Part shown: in pieces, positions 12,923 to 64,000 of the stretch | Position numbering within the stretch: the stretch's first letter is position 1 | How the letters are laid out: each line of letters starts with the position of its first letter | NCBI GenBank assembly: GCA_031761405.1 | Contig: JASEVX010000003.1 | Span: 64,904,927-64,968,926 of the forward strand | Source: Serripes groenlandicus | Lineage: Eukaryota > Mollusca > Bivalvia > Cardiida > Cardiidae | Reading direction: 5' to 3' | DNA: 64,000 nucleotides | Notes under the pieces: model-generated | What the model saw: only the letters and a program-made list of their open reading frames with translations | Databases searched by the model: none | Told to the model about the DNA's origin: nothing | Made by a program: the position numbers and the translations under genes

Positions 12923-13407
12923 CCAATGTCAATAAATGCCATAGTATAGGCCTCCTCTACTTCTCTCTGCTAGGACAGACGTTGATCGATACTGTGCTGA
13001 AAGATGTAGTGTGCTGCTTCTTCAACTGGGTGTTCTATCAACAAAGATTGCTAGGGAGTCCGATTGCCTATTGCCATTAAAAGGTTGTAGTCAATAAGTC
13101 GGCAACATATTGAATACCTGTTGCCCACGGTTTCCGACAGGTAAAACTACCCGTTGCTGATAGTCAACGTATGCTTGCCGTTTAGTGGTACAATTAATCG
13201 TGGACTAAATTTATATGTAGGCTATATGTGACTAAGTATTTAGGTAGTTTATTTATATTACTAAAATAGAAAAGGCATCATGACCCACTGATTACCACCA
13301 ATCTCATTTAAATTAGAACAAAACACTTCGATGTACGTATATAGGAGCGTGCGAGTTTAGATCTGGTTTAAACGAGATTTAGTTGCCACCAAACAATTAG
13401 TCAAACT
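12923..13407. other. No gene recognised
   Basis: No open frame or repeat that I can identify. Confidence 0.5.
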
Positions 13408-13557
13408 TATATGAGTCGTTCCACGAGAAAACCAACTTGTATCAAAGTATCGACCCGGGTCAGCCTAAATATGCCGCGCCGGCCCGGATTAGCCTTATCT
13501 GGGTCGATACATAGTCCATAATGTTTTTTTTTTTTTCGTGGAACGGCTCATATATAA
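13408..13557. mobile_element. Foldback MITE, about 150 bp
   Basis: Termini 'ttatatgagtcgttccacga' and 'tcgtggaacggctcatata' are inverted repeats with one mismatch. The interior has another inverted pair ('tatcgacccgg' / 'ctgggtcgata'). Confidence 0.78.
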
Positions 13558-14200
13558 TACTGATTGCCTTACAAGTCCAGACTAATGAGTCGTTGTTTTA
13601 AACGTGTGTGCCGAAACTCGCCGTTTTCAACATTAATTGATCTTACATGACAATGTTGGATCCCCTATGATACCAACAACTTCAGTGGCTTTCTTTCATC
13701 GAGTTAACGAATCGGTTTTACGGACACTTTCAATATCTTAAATTTAGCTAGGTATTTAAAAATGCTTCAGATAACTGAAAACTGTATGAACTGTGTGGTT
13801 TCCTTTCTAAGTTATTTTCCAAGTTGTCATTCCCATGCCTCAGCAAATGTCGATTGGAAAACTTCTTTGGGCAATGGAATCAATCAATTTTGTCTGTTAC
13901 ACATGTCCGCGGTGTTCTTCTAGACAGCGAATCACAGGTGCCAGTCTCGTAGCGAATGAGAAGATTATGAGATGAACATTCAAGAACTTGTGAAGAGTAC
14001 ATGAAAACGGCGGAAGGCTCTGCCGTCAAGTCTTGTCACATAAGTCTGTAAGCATGTGATAGTGTGAATGAGGTATTCGTCTTTTAGATATTTAGCAAGC
14101 TAAGGACAAACACAAATAAAAGGTCTGGTTCAGGTTACGCTGCCAAACAAAAATAGGTTAGGTAGGTAGGAATTTTTTTCTTTTCTTTTTCCTCAAATAA

Positions 14201-14456
14201 ATATCGAGGGCTTGGCGTGAAACGGTTGTAACTAAAAACCTATTTTGAGATCCCTGGTTTAGGGGCAATTTTGACCCATTTGTAAACAATGCAAATTTAG
14301 GTGCCATTGCTCAGAACGAGCAATGGCACCTAATGTTCCATTGTTTACCAAAATAAAAATGATTTAACGGTTATAAAGACTTTATGGCGAGGTGATTAAC
14401 CTTGGTAAAAAAATATCAATTTTAGTTACAACCGTTTCACGCCAAGCCCTCGATAT
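14201..14456. mobile_element. Foldback MITE, 256 bp, with an internal perfect hairpin
   Basis: Arms beginning 'atatcgagggcttggcgtga' and ending 'tcacgccaagccctcgatat' are near-perfect for about 38 bases. The centre (14299-14333) is a second perfect hairpin, 'taggtgccattgctc' / 'gagcaatggcaccta'. A Y-rich tract precedes it. Confidence 0.85.
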
Positions 14457-14861
14457 ATTTCAGATGACTCATACTGTAACATTTGATATACAATCGTCGC
14501 ATGGCACCACTTCATTGTCGAGGCGTGATCCCCGACCTACCCCGATGATGAAAGTGCTTACGCACCCCAAAAGACTCCCCTCCTCAACATTTTCGACGAC
14601 TGCTATGAAAGGGGGAACGATATTTTAAAAAGACAAGCCCTGGGATTGAATTATCTGCATGCATTGCACAGATATACTTAGCGGAACAGAAGGGAAAAAG
14701 TTAAAGAGCAATTACTCCAAAAGAAACCAAATTCGAGCGCGGCTTGTATCTTCTTTTTGATACACATTTTTAACAAATATTTCATTTCAATGTCAGCGTT
14801 TAATTTCCCACAATACCAATATCATGAAAAAAAGGAAAATATAATTAAAATTATATAACAC

Positions 14862-14955
14862 ATCCTCAACAACAATATCATCATCTTCATCGCCGTCATC
14901 ATCAACAACAACAACCACTACTACTTCTTCTTCTACTGATACTACTATTACCGTG
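14862..14955. repeat. Trinucleotide-rich microsatellite
   Basis: Imperfect (atc)n, (aac)n, (cta)n and (ttc)n. It generates an acidic low-complexity frame on the minus strand that is not a gene. Confidence 0.75.
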
Positions 14956-16450
14956 TAAGTGTCCATGTTTTGTCCATTCCGGTAAAATGTATATTCCGGT
15001 ACTTCCTGCACACTAAGCAGAGTACCGTCATTCTTGAAATGAGGAACCAGTTCGTACATTTTGACGAAATTAGTCAATATAATTTAAATTTAAATTCATT
15101 TCTTATAATGTCAAGACAAAATTTGATATTAATCCAACCGATCTCTTGACTAATCAGGAAAAACGATGATCGTCAATTCAAAAATTAAAGAATAAAAATC
15201 ATTTCGTATATTTATTCGTTTAAAATTTCTATTTATTGTATAAACACTGAGTCCATAGTGCTTGGCTGGATACCAGAGGTACGTTTTATATTTATACCTT
15301 TTCAACATAAATGCATTTGAAGACAAGTGAGCTGAAATTTTGCATTCAAACAACTTTCGACAAAGTGACTGAAGTTGATTGATATGAAAGTAATCAGTGC
15401 TCTGCTGGAAAGGAATGCTAGATTTCATTTCGACTTTGAAATGTTACACTGCCCCGTTTCGTTGACTGACCTGAATAGTGACCTTTTTGTAATATGAGTA
15501 TAGGTCCTACTTATTTCGGGCAAACATTTATTAACTTTTGTAATTGTAAATCGTTCTCCGTGATCTGCAGTTAGCCCCTTGCTTGCACTATCAGTGCTTT
15601 GATTATAACTTATTTACAAGTCCTATCGTCCTATGCATATAAACTAAGAATCATCATCTGGTTAAGGATATTTAAAATTATCAAATTTAAGAATATAGCC
15701 AAGATTTTAAATCCATGAAATCAATAATTTAATATCTTGACTGCAACAAAATATCCTCTCTGGACACAATTTTTGGATAAGGTATAGCAAAATACATACA
15801 CATTACCTATGCACGGGGAAAAATCGCCAGCTATGCGGTTGATTTGTTTACCCCTATGATGATGCATCTTGATAATACAGTGTGTCTCGTTGGGTTACTG
15901 TGACCTTGGCCGTTGAGGTAATTTAAAGAAAATATTTTTCCATACTGCGTAGATGTTTTCAAATTCGTCTATGTAGAATTCGTTTTATGAGGGTTACGAT
16001 TCAGGTTGACTTTGGTTACAAATCCCTAATTTTTTCTGTAGAGTTATGGTTCCTTTTCAACTAAGAATTTTCCCCCTGTATTAATCTCCTTCCTTTGCGT
16101 TTGGATCAAGAACCAATTCAAATATGCCCTATAACAATTATACATATGCTAATCAATATAGTGCGATAAATTCAAAGTAAAATGTTGCTGGTAGTCTTTT
16201 CATGTACAATCAGTTTGATAAAGAATATTGGTTGGACACTTTATTTTCAAACTATAAATGTATTTGCTGCTTTCATTTTTTTTTTAAAGTGTTATGGTTC
16301 TTTTTCAAGTGAGAGTTTTACCCCTGCTTATCCCTTGCTTTGATAAGTTATGCCATTGTCTAAATTGTATGAATATTTTATGGTGGGAGAACCGGTTTTC
16401 AAATGGTGTAACAACTTGTGGTCCCACCCTATTTCCATGTACATTTATTG
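14956..16450. other. No gene recognised; expected to hold the SANBR 5' UTR exon or promoter
   Basis: AT-rich. Because coding exon 1 is preceded by a splice acceptor, a non-coding first exon should lie here or further upstream. I could not place it. Confidence 0.4.
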
Positions 16451-16452
16451 CA

Positions 16453-16605
16453 GAGGACTAGATCAGAGGGAGTGAACAGGTCTTTTGACACTTTTCCCCA
16501 CAATATTTCTCATATTACTCAACCAAATCCTATGTTGTGGGTACTCAAAAGAATTGTCTCAGTGAGACGATTCTTTTGAGTTCCCTCCTAGATTGGACAT
16601 TGATG
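16453..16605. mobile_element. Palindromic MITE, family 2
   Basis: The core 'ctatgttgtgggtactcaaa' pairs with 'tcttttgagt' around 'gtctcagtgagac'. The outer part is 'gactagatcag...tttccccacaatatttctc'. Same family as the best copy at 42836-43025. Confidence 0.7.
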
Positions 16606-16698
16606 GTTGCCATGTTTATGTGACAAGGCAGTTTAGTTGGGGTATTTTAAAAGTATCTTAGTTTTCTTTCTCTCCACTTTTGTTTAACAGGAATAATC

Positions 16699-57509
<40,811 letters not shown>

Positions 57510-57598
57510 GTACTAGTTCTATATTGTTCTTAGCAATAGTAAAGCAAACTGGAAGTAACAGTGTCAAAATGTAGTTAACCCATACAGCTTACCCTCAT

Positions 57599-57798
57599 TT
57601 AACCCCTTTCCCACATACAACAAATCTGCAGCAGACGACTTTGAAATCTATTTTGGCAAAAATTGGAAATATAAGTAAATGTTAAATTATTGAATAGAGT
57701 TGAACACATGATAAGCAATATCTCCTTTTGTTACAATGTTTTCACAAATAGTCTGCTGCAGAGGCGTTACAAAGTGTCCGTATGTTGGAAAGGGTTAA
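57599..57798 (+). mobile_element. TTAA MITE family 1 copy, downstream of the SANBR stop
   Basis: TTAA both ends. The left hairpin arm is deleted. Confidence 0.78.
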
Positions 57799-57898
57799 AT
57801 AAGTTCAAATTCGCTCTTACAGACAACTTTGAAATCAATGTGGGGGAAAAATATACATTTTTAGCTCTGAACACATAGTGGTCGGGGTGAGTTATTGT

Positions 57899-58738
57899 GA
57901 TCACACACCATCAGTTGTCGAGTGTCCGTCCTCCATTCAAATATACTTCTCTGTGATTACACATCATCAGTTGTTGAGTGTCAGTCATCCATTCAATTAT
58001 ACTTCTCTGTGATCACACACCATCAGTTGTCGAGTGTCTGTCGTCCATTCAAATATACTTCTCCGTGATCACACACCATCAGTTGTCAAGTGTCCATCGT
58101 CCATTCAAATATACTTCTCTGTGATCACACACTATCAGTTGTCGATTGTCCATCATCCATTAAAATATACTTCTCCGTGATCACACACCATCAGTTGTTG
58201 AGTGTCCGTCGTCCATTCAAATATACTTCTCTGTGATCACACATCATCAATTGTCGAGTGTCCATCGTCCATTCAAATATACTTCTCTGTGATCACACAC
58301 CATCAGTTGTTGAGTGTCCGTCGTCCATTCAAATATACTTCTCTGTGATCACACACCATCAATTGTCGAGTGTCCATCATCCATTCAAATATACTTCTCT
58401 GTGATCACACACCATCAGTTGTCGATTGTCCATCATCCATTCAAATATACTTCTCCGTGATCACACACCATCAGTTGTTGAGTGTCCGTCGTCCATTCAA
58501 ATATACTTCTCTGTGATCACACATCATCAATTGTCAATTGTCTGTCATCCATTCAAATATACTTCTCTGTGATCACACACCATCAGTTGTTGAGTGTCCG
58601 TCGTCCATTCAAATATACTTCTCTGTGATCACACATCATCAATTGTCAATTGTCTGTCGTCCATTCAAATATACTTCTCTGTGATCACACACCATCAATT
58701 GTCGAGTGTCCATCGTCCATTCAAATATACTTCTCTGA
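57899..58738. repeat. Tandem array, 56 bp unit, 15 copies
   Basis: Unit 'gatcacacaccatcagttgt' + 'cgagtgtccgtcgtccattc' + 'aaatatacttctctgt', regular 56 bp period from 57899 to 58738, copies about 90% or more alike. It sits inside a decayed 'gagctca..' element (57860-58975) and is probably an amplified piece of it. Confidence 0.93.
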
Positions 58739-58983
58739 AACTACTGGTTCCTTTTCAAAATCATTTCACAAAAATATTTTCCTAGATGCCAGTCATCATC
58801 AACTGTTCAATCCATTTTGCTCCTCTGCAAGCGCTGGCCACAAGAGCTTAAAATAGAAAAGTCTTTGAAGGTATCGTCCAAAACCTACGACCCAATTTCA
58901 AAATAATTTCGCACAAATGTGCCTGATTAGGCTTCTATCAAACATACTGGCCCAATTTCAAAATAATTTTACTAAAATGATCC

Positions 58984-59157
58984 TTAACCCTTTCCCACAT
59001 ACAACAAATCTACATCAAGATGAGCAATTTCTCCTTTTGCCACAATGTTTTCAACTCTATTTACTACTAAAACTCATTTATTGAGATTGTTCATGTTTTT
59101 GTCAATAAGTTTTGAACGTCTTCTGCTGCAGAATTTTCCGACGTGGGAAAGGGTTAA
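58984..59157. mobile_element. TTAA MITE family 1, shortened
   Basis: 'ttaaccctttcccacataca', then 'gatgagcaatttctcc' without the left arm; shares TTAA 59154-59157 with the next. Confidence 0.75.
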
Positions 59158-59383
59158 CCCTTTTCCTCATACGACAATTCTGCAGCAGACGACTTTGAAC
59201 ATATTTTGTCAAAAAATGGAAAATCTCTATAATTGAATGGATAACCTATGACTAAAAGTGGAATACATTGTGGCAAAAGGAGAAATTGCACGTTTTGTGC
59301 AATTTCTTCTTTTGATACTATGTTTTCAAAAAGCTGTCTGCTGCAGAGGCATCAGAAAGCGTCTATATGAGGGAAAGGGTTAA
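59154..59383 (+). mobile_element. TTAA MITE family 1 copy
   Basis: TTAA both ends; core 'gcacgttttgtgc'. Confidence 0.86.
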
Positions 59384-59593
59384 AAGTATGGTGTTTCAGG
59401 TGAGCGGTATAGGACAATATTTGTCTTCTTGTTTTCTCATGAGGAGAAATGTCTCCTTTGCCCAAAATAAAATGAATACTTTCCTTCAATGTGTCAAGTT
59501 GTTACTCTCTTTTGATATTTACCTTTTCTAACATGAACAAATCTGCAACAGAAGACTATTAAAGAATCTACGCAAATATATGAAACATTATGT

Positions 59594-59826
59594 TTAACCC
59601 TTTCCCTCATATGACAATTCTGCAGCATTTGACGACTTTGAACATATTTTGTCAAAAAGTAGAAAATCTCTATATTTGAATAGATAACCTATGACTTAAA
59701 GTGGAAAACATTGTGGCAAAAGGAGAAATTGCACGTTTTGTGCATTTTCTTCTTTTGTCACTATGTTTTCAAATACCCGCCTGCTGCAGAGGCGTCAGAA
59801 AGCCTCTATATGAGGGAAAGGGTTAA
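59594..59826 (+). mobile_element. TTAA MITE family 1 copy
   Basis: TTAA both ends; core 'gcacgttttgtgc'. A truncated further copy follows to 59950. Confidence 0.85.
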
Positions 59827-60073
59827 CTGAAGGTAGAATTATTGAAAAGAGTTGAAAAACATTGTGGCAATAGAAGAGATTGCTCATAAAAAGAGCAAGT
59901 CTTCTTTTCCAACTGTGTTTTCAAAAGACGTCTTGCATGAAGGAAAGGGTGTTTGTTTTCAACTGAGTTCAGTTTGGAAGTCTAAGAAAGTAATGTCTGG
60001 TCCCATATCATATTAGTAATTTCACAAGCGTTGTAGCTCTTCACCGCTTTTCTCATTTTCGTAACCCATGTCC

Positions 60074-60301
60074 TTAACCCTTTCCCTCATACAACAATTC
60101 TGCAGCAGACGACTTTGAACATATTTTGTCAAACAATAGAAAATCTCTATAATTGAATGGATAACCTATGACTTAAAGAAGAAAACATTGAGGCAATAGG
60201 AGAAATTGCTTGTTTTGAGCAATTTCTTCTTTTGTCACTGTTTTCAAAATACTGTCTGCTGCAGACGTGTCAGAAAGCGTCTATATGAGGGAAAGGGTTA
60301 A
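60074..60301 (+). mobile_element. TTAA MITE family 1 copy
   Basis: TTAA both ends; core 'gcttgttttgagc'. Confidence 0.86.
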
Positions 60302-60987
60302 AAGCTATTTTTATACACTGCATATCAAGTTCTTGACAGTTTTCTTAGAAAACACTTTTGATGCGTCTACAGCACACAGTTTCTCAATGAAGGTGGATGA
60401 TTTGGGATGAATTAAAGGCAAACAGATTAATCATGACAAGCATATTAATTTGTACCATTGGTTACCATTGAGTATGAGATTCATACTTACTATTAAAAAG
60501 TTGAAGAAAAAAAGCATTCACTGAAGATTTGAAATATGCCCTTCCTTGATAATGATGACCTTAGATACCTCTGCAGTACACTTTTGAACATTGCTGAAAC
60601 AGAAGGAAATGTTTCAAAATGATCTGAAGAAACACTTCATACTATGGAAGGGTCACACATCAGAATAAAGGTCGCGTCACTGTGACCTTGACTTTAATGA
60701 AGAGAAGAAAAAGCCATGTTTCATAAACTACAAAACCTACATACATGTATACACAAATTAGGTATGCACGTACAGCAATGGAATATGTTGTGGTGCGTAC
60801 TGAAATAATTCAGTGACCTTGACCTTTGACAAACATCCCCTGGTGGAGGATTGGATTGTTTGAAATAATTTTGCTTATTTATTTATTTTATCATTTTCTC
60901 CATTCCCAAGTAAGTGGGAGATCTACCACCTGCTATGCTTTGTAGACGAAGCTTTTACCTGACTAACATTTATGATTTGTTTTTCTC
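60302..60987. other. No gene recognised
   Basis: 60640-60850 has 'aaggtcgcgtcactgtgacc' and 'cagtgaccttgacctttgac', resembling the edge of the repeat at 36695-36908. Otherwise featureless. Confidence 0.5.
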
Positions 60988-61217
60988 TGAACCCTTTCCC
61001 TCATATAGACGCTTTCTGACGCCTCTGCAGCAGACGGCTTTTTGAAAACATAGTGACAAAAGAAGAAATTGCACAAAACGTGCAATTTCTCCTTTTGCCA
61101 CAATGTTTTCCATTTGTTGTCATAGGTTATCCATTCAGTTATGGAGATTTTCTATGTTTTGACAGAATACGTTCAAAGTCGTCTGCTGCAGAATTGTCGT
61201 ATGAGGCAAAGGGTTAA
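60988..61217 (-). mobile_element. TTAA MITE family 1 copy
   Basis: 'tgaaccctttccctcatata ... ggcaaagggttaa'; core 'gcacaaaacgtgc'. A decayed copy follows at 61388-61624. Confidence 0.83.
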
Positions 61218-61803
61218 AGCTTAACATATACCAGATTTGCCATTTTTCCCACTTTTGTAAATTGAAAACAGTCCGCAAATAGAGACAATAGAAAAAAAAA
61301 GCAATTACTCATTGAATAACCTCTTTCCCCCCACAATATATATTTGTATCTATGGCGGATAGTAATAATAATCTATATTAGAGAAAAAATTAATCCACCT
61401 TTCCGACCTATACTAATCTAAAAAATAAAGCACACCACTTTGAAAACTTCAAGGCAAAAATATTGAAAATCCCCAAAATCAAAGTCAAATTATTGAATTG
61501 AAAAACATTGTGGCAAATGGAGAAATTGCTTATGAGCAATTTCTCCTTTTGCCACTATATATCTTTTCAAAAGTATTTTGCTTCAGTTTCGTCAAAATGC
61601 ATCTGCAGGAGGGAAAAAGGTTAAAAGATAAGTAATCGGGTAACCAGTCACTGATTACATTGTATCATTAGTGTAATTCTTGTTTGTAGTTTCTTCTATT
61701 GTAATTCTAGCTCCGTGATAATGAATATTAGAAATATGTTAGTTAATTGATTTCATGAATGTCCTTTTTCGACAATAACCATGTAGCTCAATCTCATTTA
61801 CCG

Positions 61804-62033
61804 GTAACCCTTTCCCTCATATAAACGCTTTCGGACGCCTCTGCAGCAGACAGCTTTTTGAAAACATAGGGACAAAAGAAGAAATTGCACAAAACGTGCA
61901 ATTTCTCCTTTTGCCACAATGTTTTCCACTTTTAGTCATAGGTTATTCATTCAATTATGGAGATTTTCTATATTTTGACAAAATGCGTTCAAAGTCGTCT
62001 GCTGCAGAATTGTCGTATGAGGGAAAGGGTTAA
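61804..62033 (-). mobile_element. TTAA MITE family 1 copy
   Basis: 'gtaaccctttccctcatata ... gggaaagggttaa'; core 'gcacaaaacgtgc'. Confidence 0.84.
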
Positions 62034-62105
62034 ACCAGACCTAAACTTCGTTAGCTGGTATATAGATCTAATGACTGCCCCATACATGTCGTCTCATATT
62101 GACCT

Positions 62106-62312
62106 TTAACCCTTTCCCTTAGATAGATGCTTTCTTACGCCTCTGCAGCGGACAGCTTTTTGAAAACATAATGACAAAGAAGAAATTGCACAAAACGTGC
62201 AATTTCTCATTTTGTCACAGGTTATCCATTTAATTATAGAGATTTTCTATTTTTTGACAAAATACGTTCAAAGTCGTCTGCTGCAGAATTGTCGTATGAG
62301 GGAAAGGGTTAA
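62106..62312 (-). mobile_element. TTAA MITE family 1 copy, small internal deletion
   Basis: TTAA both ends; core 'gcacaaaacgtgc'. Confidence 0.83.
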
Positions 62313-62859
62313 TTGCCTTATTAAAATAAATTGTCGCTTACCAAATCATTCGGCATAAAACAGGTAAGATAACCAATTTAAATAAACTATATGGAGAAGC
62401 AGTGATTGTTGAGTGCTCCGAGTGTTTATCACGGGCGTTTGCATGCTTACCAACCTTTTCTCATCCTCAAGGGGGAGTTTCATGATCTCAAAGTGGAAGT
62501 TTGGGGGTTTGAAGTGGGAGATTTTCTTCGCGATGATTGATAAATCAATTGTTTGGGGTTTTAGACAGCTTTCAAGAATTGTTCAGCTATATCATAGTTA
62601 TTCCTGGGTAAGTAACCAGTACTACTGGTCCATGGCCTACATTTTAATTAGACAAAAATTTTGAATGAAAAACTGGGTACCAATGGAAGCTTTTGTTAAT
62701 CTAATGACACAGGGACAATCAATTATTGTTTTGAACTTGTCAAAAGAAAAGGCCCTTGAATCAGTAACAATATGGTAGAAAAAATTGTTGTAGTAATTTT
62801 CAGGAACACAATAAAACTGAGAATGGTCCTTAATGTAAATTGCTTCTCACTGGATGTTC
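62313..62859. other. No gene; minus-strand SINE tail at about 62585-62635
   Basis: 'gctatatcatagttattcct' and 'ggtaagtaaccagtactact' match the 3' part of SINE type 1 in reverse. The 83-codon open frame at 62413 has no family support. Confidence 0.5.
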
Positions 62860-63033
62860 CTAATCCTTTCCCACATGCAGACACTTTTTGACACATGTGC
62901 AGCAGACAACTTTTGCAGAGATTGTTCAACTCTTTTAAATATTCATACTTTGGTTTATAGAGTTTTTACATGTTTTTGCCTAGATGTTTTTAAAGTCGTC
63001 TGCTGCAGATTTCTTGTATGTGGGTAAAAGATC
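62860..63033 (-). mobile_element. TTAA MITE family 1, core deleted
   Basis: 'taatcctttcccacatgcag ... tgtatgtgggtaaaag'; no central hairpin. Confidence 0.72.
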
Positions 63034-63202
63034 AATAAAGTGCAGTCAAATTTGTTATACATGTATAGTTAATTTTATGGGATAACAAGCTATGTAATAG
63101 ATAGTACAAGACAGACCATCATGATATTGAAAAATACAATATCAGAATGTCGGGGCTAAAGCTCGAGTTCTCATGGAAAAATCACAATTATTTCCAGAAG
63201 TA

Positions 63203-63415
63203 TTAACCCTTTCCCTCATACGACAATTCTGCAGCAGACGACTTTGAACATTTTTTGTCAAAAAATGGAAAATCTCTATAATTGAATGGATAACCTATGA
63301 CTAAAAGTGGAAAACAAAGGTGGCAAAAGGAGAAATTGCTCGTTTTGAGCAATTTCTTGTTTTGTCACTATGTATTCAAAAAGCTGTCTGCTGCAGAGGC
63401 GTCAGAAAGGGTTAA
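63203..63415 (+). mobile_element. TTAA MITE family 1 copy
   Basis: TTAA both ends; core 'gctcgttttgagc'; 'gtctatatgagg' lost near the right end. Confidence 0.83.
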
Positions 63416-63483
63416 ACATATGGTGCAGATCTTCCGTGGTAAAGGACTGTTTAAATGTTTAATCATGTGCTGATCAAAAGTTA

Positions 63484-63657
63484 TTCCTTTTCCCACATGC
63501 AAAATTTACTTTGCCACAACTGCAGCAAAGGTCTTTTGATGAGAAATCTCTCCTGATGCCTCAATGTTTCAACTCTATTAAAAAATTGTTAAAAAATAGA
63601 TTTTCCATGTTTAAATAGTTCTCTGCTGCAGATTTGTCGTCTGTGGGAATGGGTTAA
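63484..63657 (-). mobile_element. TTAA MITE family 1, decayed
   Basis: 'cttttcccacatgcaaaat ... gtgggaatgggttaa'. Confidence 0.65.
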
Positions 63658-63811
63658 ATTTTATTGGATACTTTAAAATTTACTTTGACTTTGACCTTTC
63701 TTCAACACACTAGAAATGTTTGGAAATTTTGAGTGGGTATGTATATATATGCACTTTGTAAGTGTATGTGTGTGTACACTGTACTGCCAGTCAAATTTGA
63801 ATTATGGTCAC

Positions 63812-64000
63812 ACTATTCCTTTCTCACCTGCAGACGCATTTTGACGCAATAGCAGCAGACAGCTTATGAAAACATTGTGGCCAAAGGTGAAATTGCTCAT
63901 GCTGAGCAATTTCTCCTTTGGCCACAATGTTTTTTAACTTTATTTAACAATTCAGCGATCTTTTATGGAGCTTTTTCAGGTTTTTGTCACTATGTTTTCA
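63812..64000 (-). mobile_element. TTAA MITE family 1, 'ggccaaag' subtype, cut by the window edge
   Basis: 'cctttctcacctgcagacgc', 'ggccaaaggtgaaattgctc', 'gagcaatttctcctttggcc'. Confidence 0.8.

Noticed and set aside
14793..15077. 94-codon minus-strand frame with an acidic run
   Set aside because: The acidic run comes from a trinucleotide microsatellite; the rest has no family resemblance.
1..16450. Search for SANBR promoter or 5' UTR exon
   Set aside because: No donor site or promoter motif stood out enough to support a call without transcript data.

Overview
The window is animal nuclear DNA, very probably from a bivalve or related mollusc. The evidence is one intron-rich gene with standard GT-AG introns, an AT-rich background, and repeat types familiar from bivalve genomes: elements ending in 'gggccatcatggccctcttg', 'gggccataacttgcataaaatgc' tandem modules, and tRNA-derived SINEs ending 'gttgaaa..gcgttaaa..caatcaatcaat'. 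The species call is inference from remembered repeat types. No prokaryotic, viral or organellar gene content is seen.

One protein-coding gene can be assembled from end to end. It is the ortholog of SANBR (KIAA1841, SANT and BTB domain regulator of class switch recombination), on the + strand from the ATG at 16699 to the TAG at 57509. I find 19 coding exons with GT-AG boundaries whose phases all agree. Together they encode about 705 residues: an N-terminal SANT-like domain, a BTB domain, a Cys/His-rich region, an acidic/basic linker and a conserved C-terminal segment. Any 5' UTR exon and promoter lie upstream of 16691 and were not located.

Layout. Positions 1-16690 hold no recognisable host gene. 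They contain a palindromic element (1357-1505), a composite tandem-module element with two nested insertions (1846-4690), SINEs, a 5'-truncated non-LTR retrotransposon reverse transcriptase on the minus strand with one stop and one frameshift (about 5985-8015), and foldback elements at 13408-13557 and 14201-14456. From 16.7 to 57.5 kb the SANBR exons (41-316 bp) sit in introns largely built from mobile elements. The dominant one is a roughly 170-240 bp foldback MITE with TTAA ends and termini CCCTTTCCC..., present in more than 60 full or partial copies up to the right edge. The TTAA target and terminal sequence suggest a piggyBac-type non-autonomous element. Other components are a second MITE family with a long perfect palindrome, SINEs, multi-module elements, a mariner transposase scrap in intron 3, and tandem arrays of 42 bp, 34 bp and 56 bp units. 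From 57.5 to 64 kb the MITE-rich landscape continues with no further gene.

The most notable signals are where repeats and gene structure meet. MITE ends recur about 32-36 bp upstream of splice acceptors. SINEs abut the exon 14 donor and the exon 17 acceptor. A roughly 300 bp near-identical inverted duplication brackets exon 18. Exon 15 has a partial tandem duplicate of its start. A fold-back palindrome lies inside one MITE.
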